Positions 24,538 to 32,931 of a DNA stretch of 37,805 nt are shown one piece after another; position 1 is the first letter of the stretch; every line of letters begins with the position of its first letter. Origin of the DNA: Gemmataceae bacterium (GTDB lineage: Bacteria; Planctomycetota; Planctomycetia; Gemmatales; Gemmataceae); contig JAKEET010000110.1 in assembly GCA_022616435.1 (NCBI GenBank), positions 1 through 37,805 of the forward strand, given 5' to 3'. The notes below the pieces were generated by a model. The model saw only the letters and a program-made list of their open reading frames with translations. It was not told the origin of the DNA and did no database searches. The position numbers and the translations under genes were made by a program.

Positions 24538-26157
24538 CACGGGAACGGCCTGCAAGTCAGGCTGCCACCGCGCGTAGAACACGCGCAACGATTCGAGCCG
24601 CCGCGGCGCCACCGGGCTGCGCTCGATGATCTGCAGCCGGCCGGTTTGCTCCAGCGCTTCGATGACTTCGCGTGGGGCCAACAGGTACATGTCGCGCGTC
24701 GTGTCCAGCTTTTGCGGTTCATCGACGCGCACCAGCGGCCGCTCCAGATACCACGTGAGCTGATCTTCCTTCAAGTCAACCATATGCACCGGCACATGCG
24801 CCGGCCGGATGCGATTGACGCGCTCCGCGAACCCCGCCAGTTGTGAATACAGGTCGTAGTGCGGGATCACGAACTGGAACGTCCCCGCCGCGAGCAGCCA
24901 CACCAGGCCGAACAGTGCCGCCAGCTGGGCACGCATCCGCCGCCGCTGTTCCAGCCAGCCGATCCACCAGCACGCGACCGCCGCGACCGCGATCACGCCC
25001 AGGATCGGCCCGCGGCCGCGCACGTTGGCAAGGCTCATCACCAGGACAACCCCGGCCGCGAGACCAAGGTTCATGACAAGCGGCAATCGCCACCACGGCC
25101 GGGCGCTGGCATGCCGGCGCTCGACGAAATCCCACAGGCCAACCGCGGACAAGACCGCGAACGGCGGCATCAAGGGCGCGACGTAGTGGTAATGACGCCA
25201 CTGGCTCATGGTCAGCAGGATCGTGCCGGGCACCACCCAGCACAACGCGAACCGGCCAAGCGGCCCACGCGCCCAGCCCTGCCGCCAGCCGACGACGATC
25301 CCCCAAACGGCCAGCGGCGACCAGGGAAGCCCGCATTTCGGGATGTTGTACAGGTAGCAATAGACCGGCTCATCCTCGCCCCAGTACCCGTGAAACCGCC
25401 CGAAATGATGGCGAAGCTGATCGTCGAGAAACGGCGGATAAGCCAGGTACGCCGCCAGCGGCCAGGCGAGCAGGCAGACGACAAGCACCAAGAGCCCGAT
25501 GGGATCGAGCAGGAACCGCCAGACGCGCCAATCGCGTTGCCAGATCGCGAACAGCCCGCCGGCGCTGCCGATGAACGCCAGGCCGATCAAGCTCTTCGTC
25601 ATGAACGCCAGGCCGCACGCCAGGTAGAACGCCCACGGCAGCCAGCGCTGGCGGCGGCGGCCGAACGGGCTGTCGATGTTGGCGAGCGCGAAGATGCCCA
25701 ACGCCAGCGCGACGAACAAGACGAGAAAGACGTCCGACTCCGCCAGCCGGCCGAATTGCAGGACGTGATACATCGTGAGATGGATCAGGCCCGTCAAGCA
25801 GCCGATGTGATCGCCGAACCAGCGGGCCGCCAGGAATCCCAGCCAGACCGCTGCCGCCAGCGCCGCCAGCACGCTAGGGACGCGGACGGCCCATTCGCCG
25901 GCGCCGAGACATTGAATCGCCAGGGCGATCAGCCAGGACGTGAGCGGCGGCTTGTGCGTGTCGGGGATGCCGAGCATGCGCGGGATGATCCAGTCGCCGG
26001 TCTCGAGCATCTCGCGAGCCGGCTGGGCGAACACGACTTCATGGTAGGTCAGCGCCCGCCCTGCCCCGCCGAGATTGACCGCGAGCAGCGTGCCGCCATA
26101 GAGCACGATGACGGCAGCCGAGCGAAAAGACAGGGATGTTGGCAGGTTACCAGCCAT
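24520..26157 (-). CDS. ArnT/PMT-like (GT39/GT83) membrane glycosyltransferase
   Basis: The 545-aa multi-pass protein resembles polyprenol-phosphate-sugar transferases of the PMT/ArnT type. The first periplasmic loop has ALTYHEVVFAQPAREM, then the motif DWIIPRMLGIPDTHKPPLTS, which matches the family signature of a sugar-donor loop with a KPP. About ten hydrophobic segments follow, then a soluble C-terminal domain (about 440-545). A role in lipid A or glycoprotein sugar addition is plausible but not shown. I chose the ATG at 26157 because the sequence upstream is basic and looks non-coding. lpxA is divergent, 281 bp away. Confidence 0.85.
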   Translation of the reverse strand: MAGNLPTSLSFRSAAVIVLYGGTLLAVNLGGAGRALTYHEVVFAQPAREMLETGDWIIPRMLGIPDTHKPPLTSWLIALAIQCLGAGEWAVRVPSVLAALAAAVWLGFLAARWFGDHIGCLTGLIHLTMYHVLQFGRLAESDVFLVLFVALALGIFALANIDSPFGRRRQRWLPWAFYLACGLAFMTKSLIGLAFIGSAGGLFAIWQRDWRVWRFLLDPIGLLVLVVCLLAWPLAAYLAYPPFLDDQLRHHFGRFHGYWGEDEPVYCYLYNIPKCGLPWSPLAVWGIVVGWRQGWARGPLGRFALCWVVPGTILLTMSQWRHYHYVAPLMPPFAVLSAVGLWDFVERRHASARPWWRLPLVMNLGLAAGVVLVMSLANVRGRGPILGVIAVAAVACWWIGWLEQRRRMRAQLAALFGLVWLLAAGTFQFVIPHYDLYSQLAGFAERVNRIRPAHVPVHMVDLKEDQLTWYLERPLVRVDEPQKLDTTRDMYLLAPREVIEALEQTGRLQIIERSPVAPRRLESLRVFYARWQPDLQAVPVSLRTP

Positions 26158-26344
26158 TCGCGGACGATAGGACAATCCTCCGGCAGAATCAATTTCGACC
26201 GAAGACCGCGGACAGCGACTCCGCGTGAATTTGACTCGTCGAGGCAAGCCAGGCAAGGCTCCGCCGGCGCCGCCGGAAAGTGCTCTGGTTTTTTGTCATG
26301 AAGTTCTCGTATAGATTGGTGATCTTCGCGGAGGCCGCTCCGCC

Positions 26345-26395
26345 GGCAGCAAAAAAGAGGCCCCTGGAAACGGACGTCCAGGGTCAACAACGCCC
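26345..26395 (-). terminator. Minus-strand intrinsic terminator or attenuator candidate
   Basis: On the minus strand CCCTGGA, eight bases, TCCAGGG forms a hairpin, and ggcctc then TTTTTT follows. This is the shape of a Rho-independent terminator reading leftward. No minus-strand gene lies to its right (lpxA is on the plus strand), so it may end a short leader or antisense transcript ahead of the ArnT-like gene. Confidence 0.4.
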
Positions 26396-26438
26396 AGGCG
26401 GGCTCTTTCCGGCGCTCCCATGGACCGGGGGTTGCACT

Positions 26439-27254
26439 ATGTCACGACCGTTCAGCGCGCGCATCCATCACACAGCCGTCGTCGCGCCTGAAGCGGTTCT
26501 TGGCGAGCACGTCGACATTGGGGCCTATGCCATCATCGAAGGCCCGGTCACCATCGGCGACGGCTGCGTCATCCGGCCTCAGGCCTGCCTTTACGGCCCG
26601 CTGACCATGGGCCGCAACAACACCGTCTTCTCCGGCGCCGTCCTGGGCGAACGCCCGCAGCACTTGAAGTACAACGGCGAGCCGACCACGCTCGACATCG
26701 GCGACGACAACGTCTTCCGCGAGCACGTCACGATCCATCGCGGCACCACGCACTCGATGAAGACCACCATCGGCAGCCGCAACTTCTTCATGGTCAACAG
26801 CCACGTCGCCCACGATTGCGTCATCGGCAACCACTGCATCCTGACCAACGGCTCGATGCTGGGCGGCCATTGTGTCATGGAAGACCAGGCAATCCTGTCC
26901 GGCAACTCGGTCGTGCATCAGTACACGCGCATCGGCAGGCTGTCGCTGCTCAGCGGCGTGTCGGGCACATCGAAGGACATTCCGCCGTTCATGATCCAGC
27001 AAGGGTACAACTCGATCTACGGCGTCAACGTGGTCGGCATGCGCCGCGCCGGCATGACCCACGAGCAGATCGACGCCGTCCGCACTGCCTTCAAGGTGCT
27101 GTTCCGCGACGGCATGCCGCTGTCGGCCGCCATCGCCAAGCTGGAGCACGACCTCGGATCGCTCGACGTGATTCACGAGCTGGTCGGCTTCCTGCGCGGC
27201 TGCACGCGCGGCATCAATTCGATGCGGAGCCGGACGGGCCAGGAAGCGGCATAA
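26439..27254 (+). CDS. lpxA: Acyl-ACP:UDP-N-acetylglucosamine O-acyltransferase
   Basis: The 271-aa protein catalyses the first step of lipid A synthesis. It shows left-handed beta-helix hexapeptide repeats (IHHTAVVAPEAVLGEHVDIG and onward), the substrate segment LGERPQHLKYNGEPTTLDIGD, and the catalytic site SHVAHDCVIGN with the histidine at residue 125, the E. coli LpxA position. The C-terminal helical part (GVNVVGMRRAGMTHEQID) completes the fold. It is alone, without lpxD, fabZ, lpxB or lpxC nearby, a dispersed arrangement. Its presence indicates an outer membrane with lipid A-type lipopolysaccharide. Confidence 0.94.
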   Translation: MSRPFSARIHHTAVVAPEAVLGEHVDIGAYAIIEGPVTIGDGCVIRPQACLYGPLTMGRNNTVFSGAVLGERPQHLKYNGEPTTLDIGDDNVFREHVTIHRGTTHSMKTTIGSRNFFMVNSHVAHDCVIGNHCILTNGSMLGGHCVMEDQAILSGNSVVHQYTRIGRLSLLSGVSGTSKDIPPFMIQQGYNSIYGVNVVGMRRAGMTHEQIDAVRTAFKVLFRDGMPLSAAIAKLEHDLGSLDVIHELVGFLRGCTRGINSMRSRTGQEAA

Positions 27255-27259
27255 CCCGT

Positions 27260-27310
27260 CAAATCCGAAATCCGAATCTCGAAATCCGAAACCAATCCGA
27301 AGCACGAAGC
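27260..27310 (+). repeat. Degenerate tandem AAATCCG repeat
   Basis: Several copies of AAATCCG or close variants occur in tandem and near-tandem (from 27261 to about 27300), then CGAAGCACGAAGCACC. Spacer repeats of this type are, to my knowledge, common in planctomycetes. It lies downstream of lpxA in a 264-bp spacer with no gene. No hairpin is formed. Confidence 0.7.
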
Positions 27311-27518
27311 ACCATACTCGAAACCGGGCGGCCGCATGGCGAAACTCAACTTCTCCCGAATTTGTGGGCGCCACCCCTGGAAATCTACCTAGCCACGGAA
27401 AGCTGCGAATGGGACACCCGTCGAATTTTTTTGTTGCACGGCGGCGGCCCATCCGTTATCTTGGTTGTGGGTCCCGCATCCTGGATGACTGGCACACATA
27501 TCTTTCCAGGAGAGTGTT

Positions 27519-27776
27519 ATGCCATCGCGAGTTCTGTTGCCGAGGGAATACCACGTCAAGGCCCTGCAGCCCGACACGCTGCTGGACATCGCCCGCTGCT
27601 CGGAGCCGACCGACGCCGGCCACGTTGCCGTCGTCATCAATCTGATTCGCAACGATAAGAAAGCCGTCGTGCAAGAAACGGTCGATATCGCCAAGGGCAA
27701 GGGCAGGCACGCCATCGAGATCGCCGGTTCGAGGGAGCTCGTCACCAAGGTGGAAAGGGTGACCATTAGCTGGTAA
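27519..27776 (+). CDS. Hypothetical protein (85 aa)
   Basis: I do not recognise this small protein. It begins PSRVLLPREYHVKALQPDTL, then has the strand-rich segment AGHVAVVINLIRNDKKAVVQ, ETVDIAKGKGRHAIEIAG, and ends KVERVTISW. It appears soluble, possibly an all-beta or ferredoxin-like fold. GGAGAG lies 4 bases upstream of the ATG, supporting a real gene. It stands alone and converges on polA, 63 bp away. Confidence 0.65.
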   Translation: MPSRVLLPREYHVKALQPDTLLDIARCSEPTDAGHVAVVINLIRNDKKAVVQETVDIAKGKGRHAIEIAGSRELVTKVERVTISW

Positions 27777-27839
27777 CGGCGCCTGGCAGCGTCGCGGCAG
27801 AGGCTTCCCACAAGGCAGCCCCCGGTTCGGATTGCCTGC

Positions 27840-30701
27840 TCAGACGTCGTCCAGGTCCAGCCAGTTCTTTCCCACTCCGATGTCCACGCCCAGCGGCGCC
27901 TGCAGCTGGTCCGCGAGCGCTCCCGTCATTTCCGCTTTCACCAGCGCCGCCACGTCCTTGACTTCCTCCGGCGGCGTCTCGAAGACCAGCTCGTCGTGGA
28001 TCTGGAGCAACATGCGTGCCCGTCGTTGTTCGCGGTGCAGCCGCCGGTGCACGTTGACCATGGCCACCTTGATCAGGTCCGCCGCCGAACCCTGAATCTG
28101 CATGTTGATCGCTTCCCGTTCCGGCTGGTTGCGGCCCTTGTAGTTCGTGAACTTGCGGATGCCGCTGATCGACCGCCGCCGGCCCAGGATCGTGCTGACG
28201 TAACCCTTCGTGCGGCACTCGGCCAGCACCTGATCCTGATGGGCCAGCACCTTGGGATACCTGGCGAAGTAGGCGTCGATGAACGCCGTCGCCTCATCCT
28301 TGGAAATCTCCAGCCGCTGGGCCAGGCCAAAGGCGCTCATGCCGTAGATGATGCCGAAGTTGATCGTCTTGGCCATGCGGCGCATGTCGCTGGTGACGTC
28401 CTTGAGATCGACGGCGAAGACCTGGGCGGCGACCAGGGCGTGGATGTCGCGGTCCTCGGTGAAGGCGCGGCGCAGCGCTTCGTCGCCGGTGAAGTGGGCC
28501 AAGAGCCGCAGCTCGATCTGCGAGTAGTCAGCGGTCAACAGCCGCCAGCCCTCTTCGGGGATGAACGCCTGGCGAATCTGGCCGCCCAGCTCGCTGCGGA
28601 TGGGGATGTTCTGCAAGTTGGGATCGCTGGAGCTGAGCCGCCCGGTCGCCGCGACCGTTTGATTGAACGAGGCGTGCACCCGGCCGGTCCTGGCGCTCAC
28701 GAGCGCCGGAAGGGCCTCGACATAGGTGCTCTTCAGCTTGGCGATCTTGCGCTGTTCGAGCAGCTTCTGCGGCAGCTCGAAACCCTCTTTCGCCAGGGCT
28801 TCCAGCGTTTCCTGGTCGGTGCTGGCCTCGCGCTTGATGGTCGTCTTGGTCTTCGGTTTGTAGCCGAGCTCGTCGAACAGGATCGTGCGGAGCTGCTTGA
28901 CCGAGCCGATGTTGAACTCGCGGCCGGCCAGGCGGTAGATGTCCTTTTCCAGGCGGGCCAGGTCTTCCGTCATCGATCTGTTCATCCGCGCCAACAGCGG
29001 CACGTCGAGGCGGATGCCGGTCGACTCCATCTCCGCGAGCACCTCGATGAGCGGCACTTCGAGGTCGTCGTACAGTCGCATGCCGGGCGGCGCCGCCTCC
29101 GCACCGGACGGCGGCTTCCGGTCTTTCAGCCCCATCTCCTCCAGCATCGGCTCCAGCGTCTCGCATAGCCGCCAGGCGACGTCGGCTTCTTCGGCGGCGT
29201 ACTCTTTCACCTGCTCGCAGGCGATTTCATCGATGCCCTGCTGCGTCTTTCCGGTTCCGATGAGGGCGGTGATCGGCATCACGCGGTGGCCAAGGTGCTT
29301 CTCGGCCAGCACCTCCATGCCGTGGCTGCGCTCGCCGGCGTGCAGCAAGTAGTCGGCGACCATGGAATCGCCGGCCACGCCGCGCAGCCGGACGCCGTGG
29401 GCCAGGAGCGCCTGCCAATCGTACTTGATGTTCTGGTTGACCTTCGCGATCGCGGGGTCTTCCAGGATCGGTTTGAGCGCCTCGAGGACTTCCCGGGTGT
29501 CGAGCCGCAGGTCGCCCTCGGGTCCGCGCACCGGCACGTACCACCCCTCGCCTGCTTTCCAGCAGAACGCCAGGCCGACGAGCTGCGCGGCTTGCGGATT
29601 CGTGCTCGTGCCTGCGAGGTCGACCGCGAAGCGGCGCTGCCGGCGCAATTCATCGAGGAATTCAGAAAACTTCCGCGGATCATCGACGAGGTGATACGTG
29701 TGTTCCCACGCCGCGGTGATGAGCCCAGACGCCGCGCGGTCCTGGTTGTCGCCATCATGGTTGTCGCCATCATGGATGTCGCCGAACAGATCGCCCTGGA
29801 CCGCGGCCGGCTTGGCCCGCTGCGGCTTCGGCGGCGGCGGCATGGCTTGCCGCACCTCGTCGGCGAACCGGCGAAAGTTCCACTCGCGAAACAACGCCAG
29901 CAGCTTGTCCCGATCCTCCGGCTGCAGCCGCCACTTGTCCCAGGTCAGCTCGATCGGCACGTCGGTGGCCAGCCGCACGAGCGTGCGGCTGATTGCCAGC
30001 TTCGGCGTCGCCTCCTTGATGCTGTCCTTCTTCTTGCCCGGAATCTCGTCCACGTGGGCCAGCAGGTTGTCGAGCGTCTGGTACTTCTGCAGCAACTGCG
30101 TGGCCGTCTTGGGCCCGACGCCCGGCACGCCCGGCACGTTGTCCACCGAGTCGCCGACCAGCGTCTGGTAGTCAATCACCTGCTCCGGCGTCACGCCCCA
30201 GTCCTTCACGAGCGCCGCGGAGTCGAACACTTCCAGCTTCCGCAGGTTGAAGATCTTGACGTGGTCGCTCAGGAGCTGCCGGCAATCCTTGTCGCTGGAG
30301 CAGATGAACACGTCGATCCCCTGCCCCTCGGCGGCCCTGGCCAGCGTGGCGATGACGTCGTCGGCCTCGTAGCCTTCGACCCCCACGACGGGGACGCGCA
30401 TCGCCTCGAGCAGCTCGTGGATCAGCGGGATTTGCAGTTGCAGGTCGTCCGGCATCGGGCTGCGGTGGGCCTTGTATTCCGGATAGACCTTGTCGCGAAA
30501 AGTCGGCCCCGGCACGTCGAACGCGCACACCAGGTAGGTCGGCTTCTTGTCGTTGCGCAGGTAGAACAGATCGCGGGTGAAGCCGAACAGGGCATTGGTC
30601 GGCAGACCGGTCGGGCTCGACATGGCGCTGATGGCGTGGAACACCTGGTAGATCAGCGAATGGGCGTCGAGCAGGTACAGGGTGTCGGTCTTGGTGGCCA
30701 T
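27840..30701 (-). CDS. polA: DNA polymerase I
   Basis: The 953-aa protein has all three domains. The 5'-3' exonuclease (about 1-290) shows LLDAHSLIYQVFHA and YEADDVIATLAR. The 3'-5' exonuclease-like domain covers about 340-540. The polymerase domain shows motif A LLTADYSQIELRLLAHFTGD, motif B RRMAKTINFGIIYGMS and motif C LLQIHDELVFE. In the proofreading domain the first motif reads AVDLAG (Asp361, Ala363), replacing the usual DTE-type Glu. Exo II keeps Asp428 in NIKYDW, and Exo III reads YAAEE (Tyr501, Glu505), with Glu in place of the usual Asp. Proofreading is therefore probably weak or absent. A DGDN-type repeat linker lies between the first two domains. Confidence 0.95.
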   Translation of the reverse strand: MATKTDTLYLLDAHSLIYQVFHAISAMSSPTGLPTNALFGFTRDLFYLRNDKKPTYLVCAFDVPGPTFRDKVYPEYKAHRSPMPDDLQLQIPLIHELLEAMRVPVVGVEGYEADDVIATLARAAEGQGIDVFICSSDKDCRQLLSDHVKIFNLRKLEVFDSAALVKDWGVTPEQVIDYQTLVGDSVDNVPGVPGVGPKTATQLLQKYQTLDNLLAHVDEIPGKKKDSIKEATPKLAISRTLVRLATDVPIELTWDKWRLQPEDRDKLLALFREWNFRRFADEVRQAMPPPPKPQRAKPAAVQGDLFGDIHDGDNHDGDNQDRAASGLITAAWEHTYHLVDDPRKFSEFLDELRRQRRFAVDLAGTSTNPQAAQLVGLAFCWKAGEGWYVPVRGPEGDLRLDTREVLEALKPILEDPAIAKVNQNIKYDWQALLAHGVRLRGVAGDSMVADYLLHAGERSHGMEVLAEKHLGHRVMPITALIGTGKTQQGIDEIACEQVKEYAAEEADVAWRLCETLEPMLEEMGLKDRKPPSGAEAAPPGMRLYDDLEVPLIEVLAEMESTGIRLDVPLLARMNRSMTEDLARLEKDIYRLAGREFNIGSVKQLRTILFDELGYKPKTKTTIKREASTDQETLEALAKEGFELPQKLLEQRKIAKLKSTYVEALPALVSARTGRVHASFNQTVAATGRLSSSDPNLQNIPIRSELGGQIRQAFIPEEGWRLLTADYSQIELRLLAHFTGDEALRRAFTEDRDIHALVAAQVFAVDLKDVTSDMRRMAKTINFGIIYGMSAFGLAQRLEISKDEATAFIDAYFARYPKVLAHQDQVLAECRTKGYVSTILGRRRSISGIRKFTNYKGRNQPEREAINMQIQGSAADLIKVAMVNVHRRLHREQRRARMLLQIHDELVFETPPEEVKDVAALVKAEMTGALADQLQAPLGVDIGVGKNWLDLDDV
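29744..29783 (-). repeat. 15-bp tandem repeat in the polA linker
   Basis: The unit ggttgtcgccatcat occurs at 29744-29758 and 29759-29773, with a partial third copy to 29783. On the minus strand it encodes DGDN-type pentapeptides between the 5'-3' exonuclease and the 3'-5' exonuclease-like domain. The 15-bp length keeps the frame, so copy number could vary without harm. Confidence 0.85.
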
Positions 30702-30712
30702 TCCTGAATTCT

Positions 30713-30793
30713 AGCTTTCAGCGGTCAGCTTTCAGCCGTCAGCTTTCAGACAGAAAGTCGCCCGTCCGGGCTGCCCGCTGACCGCTGAAAGCT
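30713..30793. repeat. 17-bp inverted repeat with CAGCTTTCAG copies
   Basis: AGCTTTCAGCGGTCAGC (30713-30729) is exactly reverse-complemented at 30777-30793. Between them the motif GTCAGCTTTCAG recurs. The element lies in the 280-bp divergent spacer between polA (minus) and the coiled-coil gene (plus). Confidence 0.8.
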
Positions 30794-30863
30794 TGTGCGA
30801 CTCGTACAACCGCTTCCGTCGCTACTCCTCTCGCGGCTCCCGGCGGGGACGCGGCAATATCGT

Positions 30864-30897
30864 TTGACAGGACTCGCCACGTCTTTAAACTTAAAGA
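30864..30897 (+). promoter_or_regulatory. Candidate sigma-70 promoter with a dyad
   Basis: TTGACA (30864-30869), a 16-bp spacer and TAAACT (30886-30891) form a plausible promoter 90 bp upstream of the gene at 30982. The -10 region overlaps a perfect dyad TCTTTAA-ac-TTAAAGA (30882-30897), which could be an operator. The assignment is by pattern only. Confidence 0.45.
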
Positions 30898-30981
30898 GAT
30901 AGCTCGCGCCCGCCGCGAGCCGTCCCTTCTCTGGACCTTACGACCCGTCTCGGCGGCAAATCCGGACTGCGAGGTGAGCGC

Positions 30982-32643
30982 ATGGCGACCCTGAAAAAAC
31001 CGATCAAGAAGAAAGACGGCGGCAAACCCAGCACCGTCCTGATCATCTTCCTGGTGTTCTTCATCCTGCTCAGCATCGGCGTGGGCGTGGCCGCGTACTA
31101 CGGCTATGAAGGGCAGAACAAGCTGAAGGAAGAGGCGAAGAGCGCCAAGGCGTCAGCCGCGGCGGCCAAGACCGTCGACGACTATCGCATGGGCGTCATC
31201 TTGTTCCTCAGCAGTTCCGTGGGGCATGACCTCGATCAGGACACTCGCGTCCGAGCGACGGCGGCCCTCGACGAGATCATGAAAGGCGACGCCGGCAGGC
31301 ATTCCAAGGAACCGGACCACGCGGCCTTCGCGAAGTTGTTCAATGAACTGAGCAAAGACCTGGTGTTCGACGCGAACGCGAAAAAGTTCGCCGCGAACTA
31401 CCGCGCCAAGCTCAGGCAAACGGAAGACGAGCTCAAGAAAACCGAGACCCAGCTCGGCGTGACGCGGAAGGCGCTGCAAGAGGAGCAGGCGAAGTACACC
31501 GCTTACGAGAAGAAGCAGGAGGCCTTTTACAAGGCCGCGCTGGCCGACATCGCCAAGGGGAACGCCGCCGCACTCGCCGCCTCCACGCAGAAGTTCGAAT
31601 CGTACATGACTCTGGTCAAGCTGAACCAGGAAATCCAGGACAAGAAACTCGCCGCCGAGGCTGAGCTGAAAAAGGTCCAGGACCAACTCGACATCGAAAA
31701 GGCCCGGTTCGCCAAGTTCCTCGAAGAAAAGAAAACCGACCCCGCCCTCGAAGTCGTGCAGATGCGCAAGGACGGCGAGCAGCAGCACGCCCTGTTCCTC
31801 GACATCTCGCGCGGCATCCCGCTCTGGGACCGCCCGCTCGGCAAGGTCACCCGCGTCGAGCTCGATCGCCGGCAGGTGTTCATCAACCTCGGCAGCGCCG
31901 CCGGCATCCGCCCGGAGGTGACCTTCAACATCTTCGCCGACGACGGCAAGGGCGGCCCCGACAAGTTCCTCAAGGGGACCATCGAAGTCATCCGCGTGCT
32001 CGACGCCCAGTCGTCGCAGTGCCGGATCACGTCCCTCTACGACGTCAACGGCGTCGAGATCGCGCTCAACGACCCGGCCCGCGGCCGCACCGGCCGGGAA
32101 ACCGAAGCCGGCATCCGCCAGGGCGACCTGCTCTTCAACATGTTCTGGAACAGCCGCGTCGCCGTGGCCGGCGCCATCAGCTTCAACGGCCCGCCCAGCG
32201 AGGTCCCCGCCGAGCAGATGCGGCAGCTCGAAACGTTCACGCAATTGCTCGCCCGCCTGGGCATCGCCACCGACGCCTACCTCGATCTGACCGACGGCAA
32301 AATGAAAGGCGAGATCTCCAGCAAGACCCGGTTCCTGATCCTCGGCGAATGGGCCGAAGTGAAGGACCCCAACGACGATCTCCAGAAGGAGCGGGCCAAG
32401 CTGATCAACGACGGCATCGCGGCCATGCAGAAGAACGCGATCGAGAAAGGGATCTTCCTGATCTCGGCGGAGAACTTCAGCATCGTCGCCGGCTACCGCA
32501 GGCCGCGCAACGCCAATAGCGTCGAGGTGGGCAGGTTCACCTCGTCGGTGCCGTTCGTCGCGCCGGAAGCGACCGGGCTGGTGATCCAGCGCGATCGGCC
32601 CGTGCAGCCGGGAGCGCCGCCGGCGGCAAAGAAGGAGCCGTAG
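30982..32643 (+). CDS. Membrane-anchored coiled-coil protein of unknown function
   Basis: The 553-aa protein has a basic N-terminus, one transmembrane helix (about 18-42, VLIIFLVFFILLSIGVGVAA) and long Lys/Glu-rich heptad stretches (about 135-250). It ends in two C-terminal globular regions. The first shows VTRVELDRRQVFINLGSAAG and KFLKGTIEVIRVLDAQSSQC, a pattern seen in small beta-rich domains of envelope proteins. The rest of the C-terminus (about 400-553) has no motif I can name. A single helix near the start suggests a type II membrane protein with its bulk outside the cytoplasm, possibly a structural envelope component. No catalytic residues are visible. Confidence 0.75.
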   Translation: MATLKKPIKKKDGGKPSTVLIIFLVFFILLSIGVGVAAYYGYEGQNKLKEEAKSAKASAAAAKTVDDYRMGVILFLSSSVGHDLDQDTRVRATAALDEIMKGDAGRHSKEPDHAAFAKLFNELSKDLVFDANAKKFAANYRAKLRQTEDELKKTETQLGVTRKALQEEQAKYTAYEKKQEAFYKAALADIAKGNAAALAASTQKFESYMTLVKLNQEIQDKKLAAEAELKKVQDQLDIEKARFAKFLEEKKTDPALEVVQMRKDGEQQHALFLDISRGIPLWDRPLGKVTRVELDRRQVFINLGSAAGIRPEVTFNIFADDGKGGPDKFLKGTIEVIRVLDAQSSQCRITSLYDVNGVEIALNDPARGRTGRETEAGIRQGDLLFNMFWNSRVAVAGAISFNGPPSEVPAEQMRQLETFTQLLARLGIATDAYLDLTDGKMKGEISSKTRFLILGEWAEVKDPNDDLQKERAKLINDGIAAMQKNAIEKGIFLISAENFSIVAGYRRPRNANSVEVGRFTSSVPFVAPEATGLVIQRDRPVQPGAPPAAKKEP

Positions 32644-32655
32644 CCGAGACCAGGA

Positions 32656-32688
32656 AGGAGACGAGGAGCCTTTCACTCCTCGTCTCCT
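32656..32688 (+). terminator. Hairpin terminator candidate after the coiled-coil gene
   Basis: AGGAGACGAGGAG (32656-32668), a 7-base loop and CTCCTCGTCTCCT (32676-32688) form a perfect 13-bp stem 13 bp after the stop at 32643. A pyrimidine-rich run with several short T stretches follows, without a clean U-tract. Confidence 0.65.
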
Positions 32689-32931
32689 CATCTTCTTGTC
32701 ACCTCATCTTCTCCTCACTTCATCCCCGCTCATCCGCGCCGCGTCCTTTTTCCTTGACGTTGTTTTCGGCACAGGCTACGTTTGTAGCCAACGGAAGCAG
32801 CCTCGATCGCAACGCTTCCCGGCCTCGTTGCGGCAGCTGACGTGCTCATGTCTCTCTGCGCGCCCGCGCGGCAACGATGTCCCTTCGGCACCGAACGGCC
32901 TTTCTCGCCCGCAGCACCGAAAGGAGTGCGT

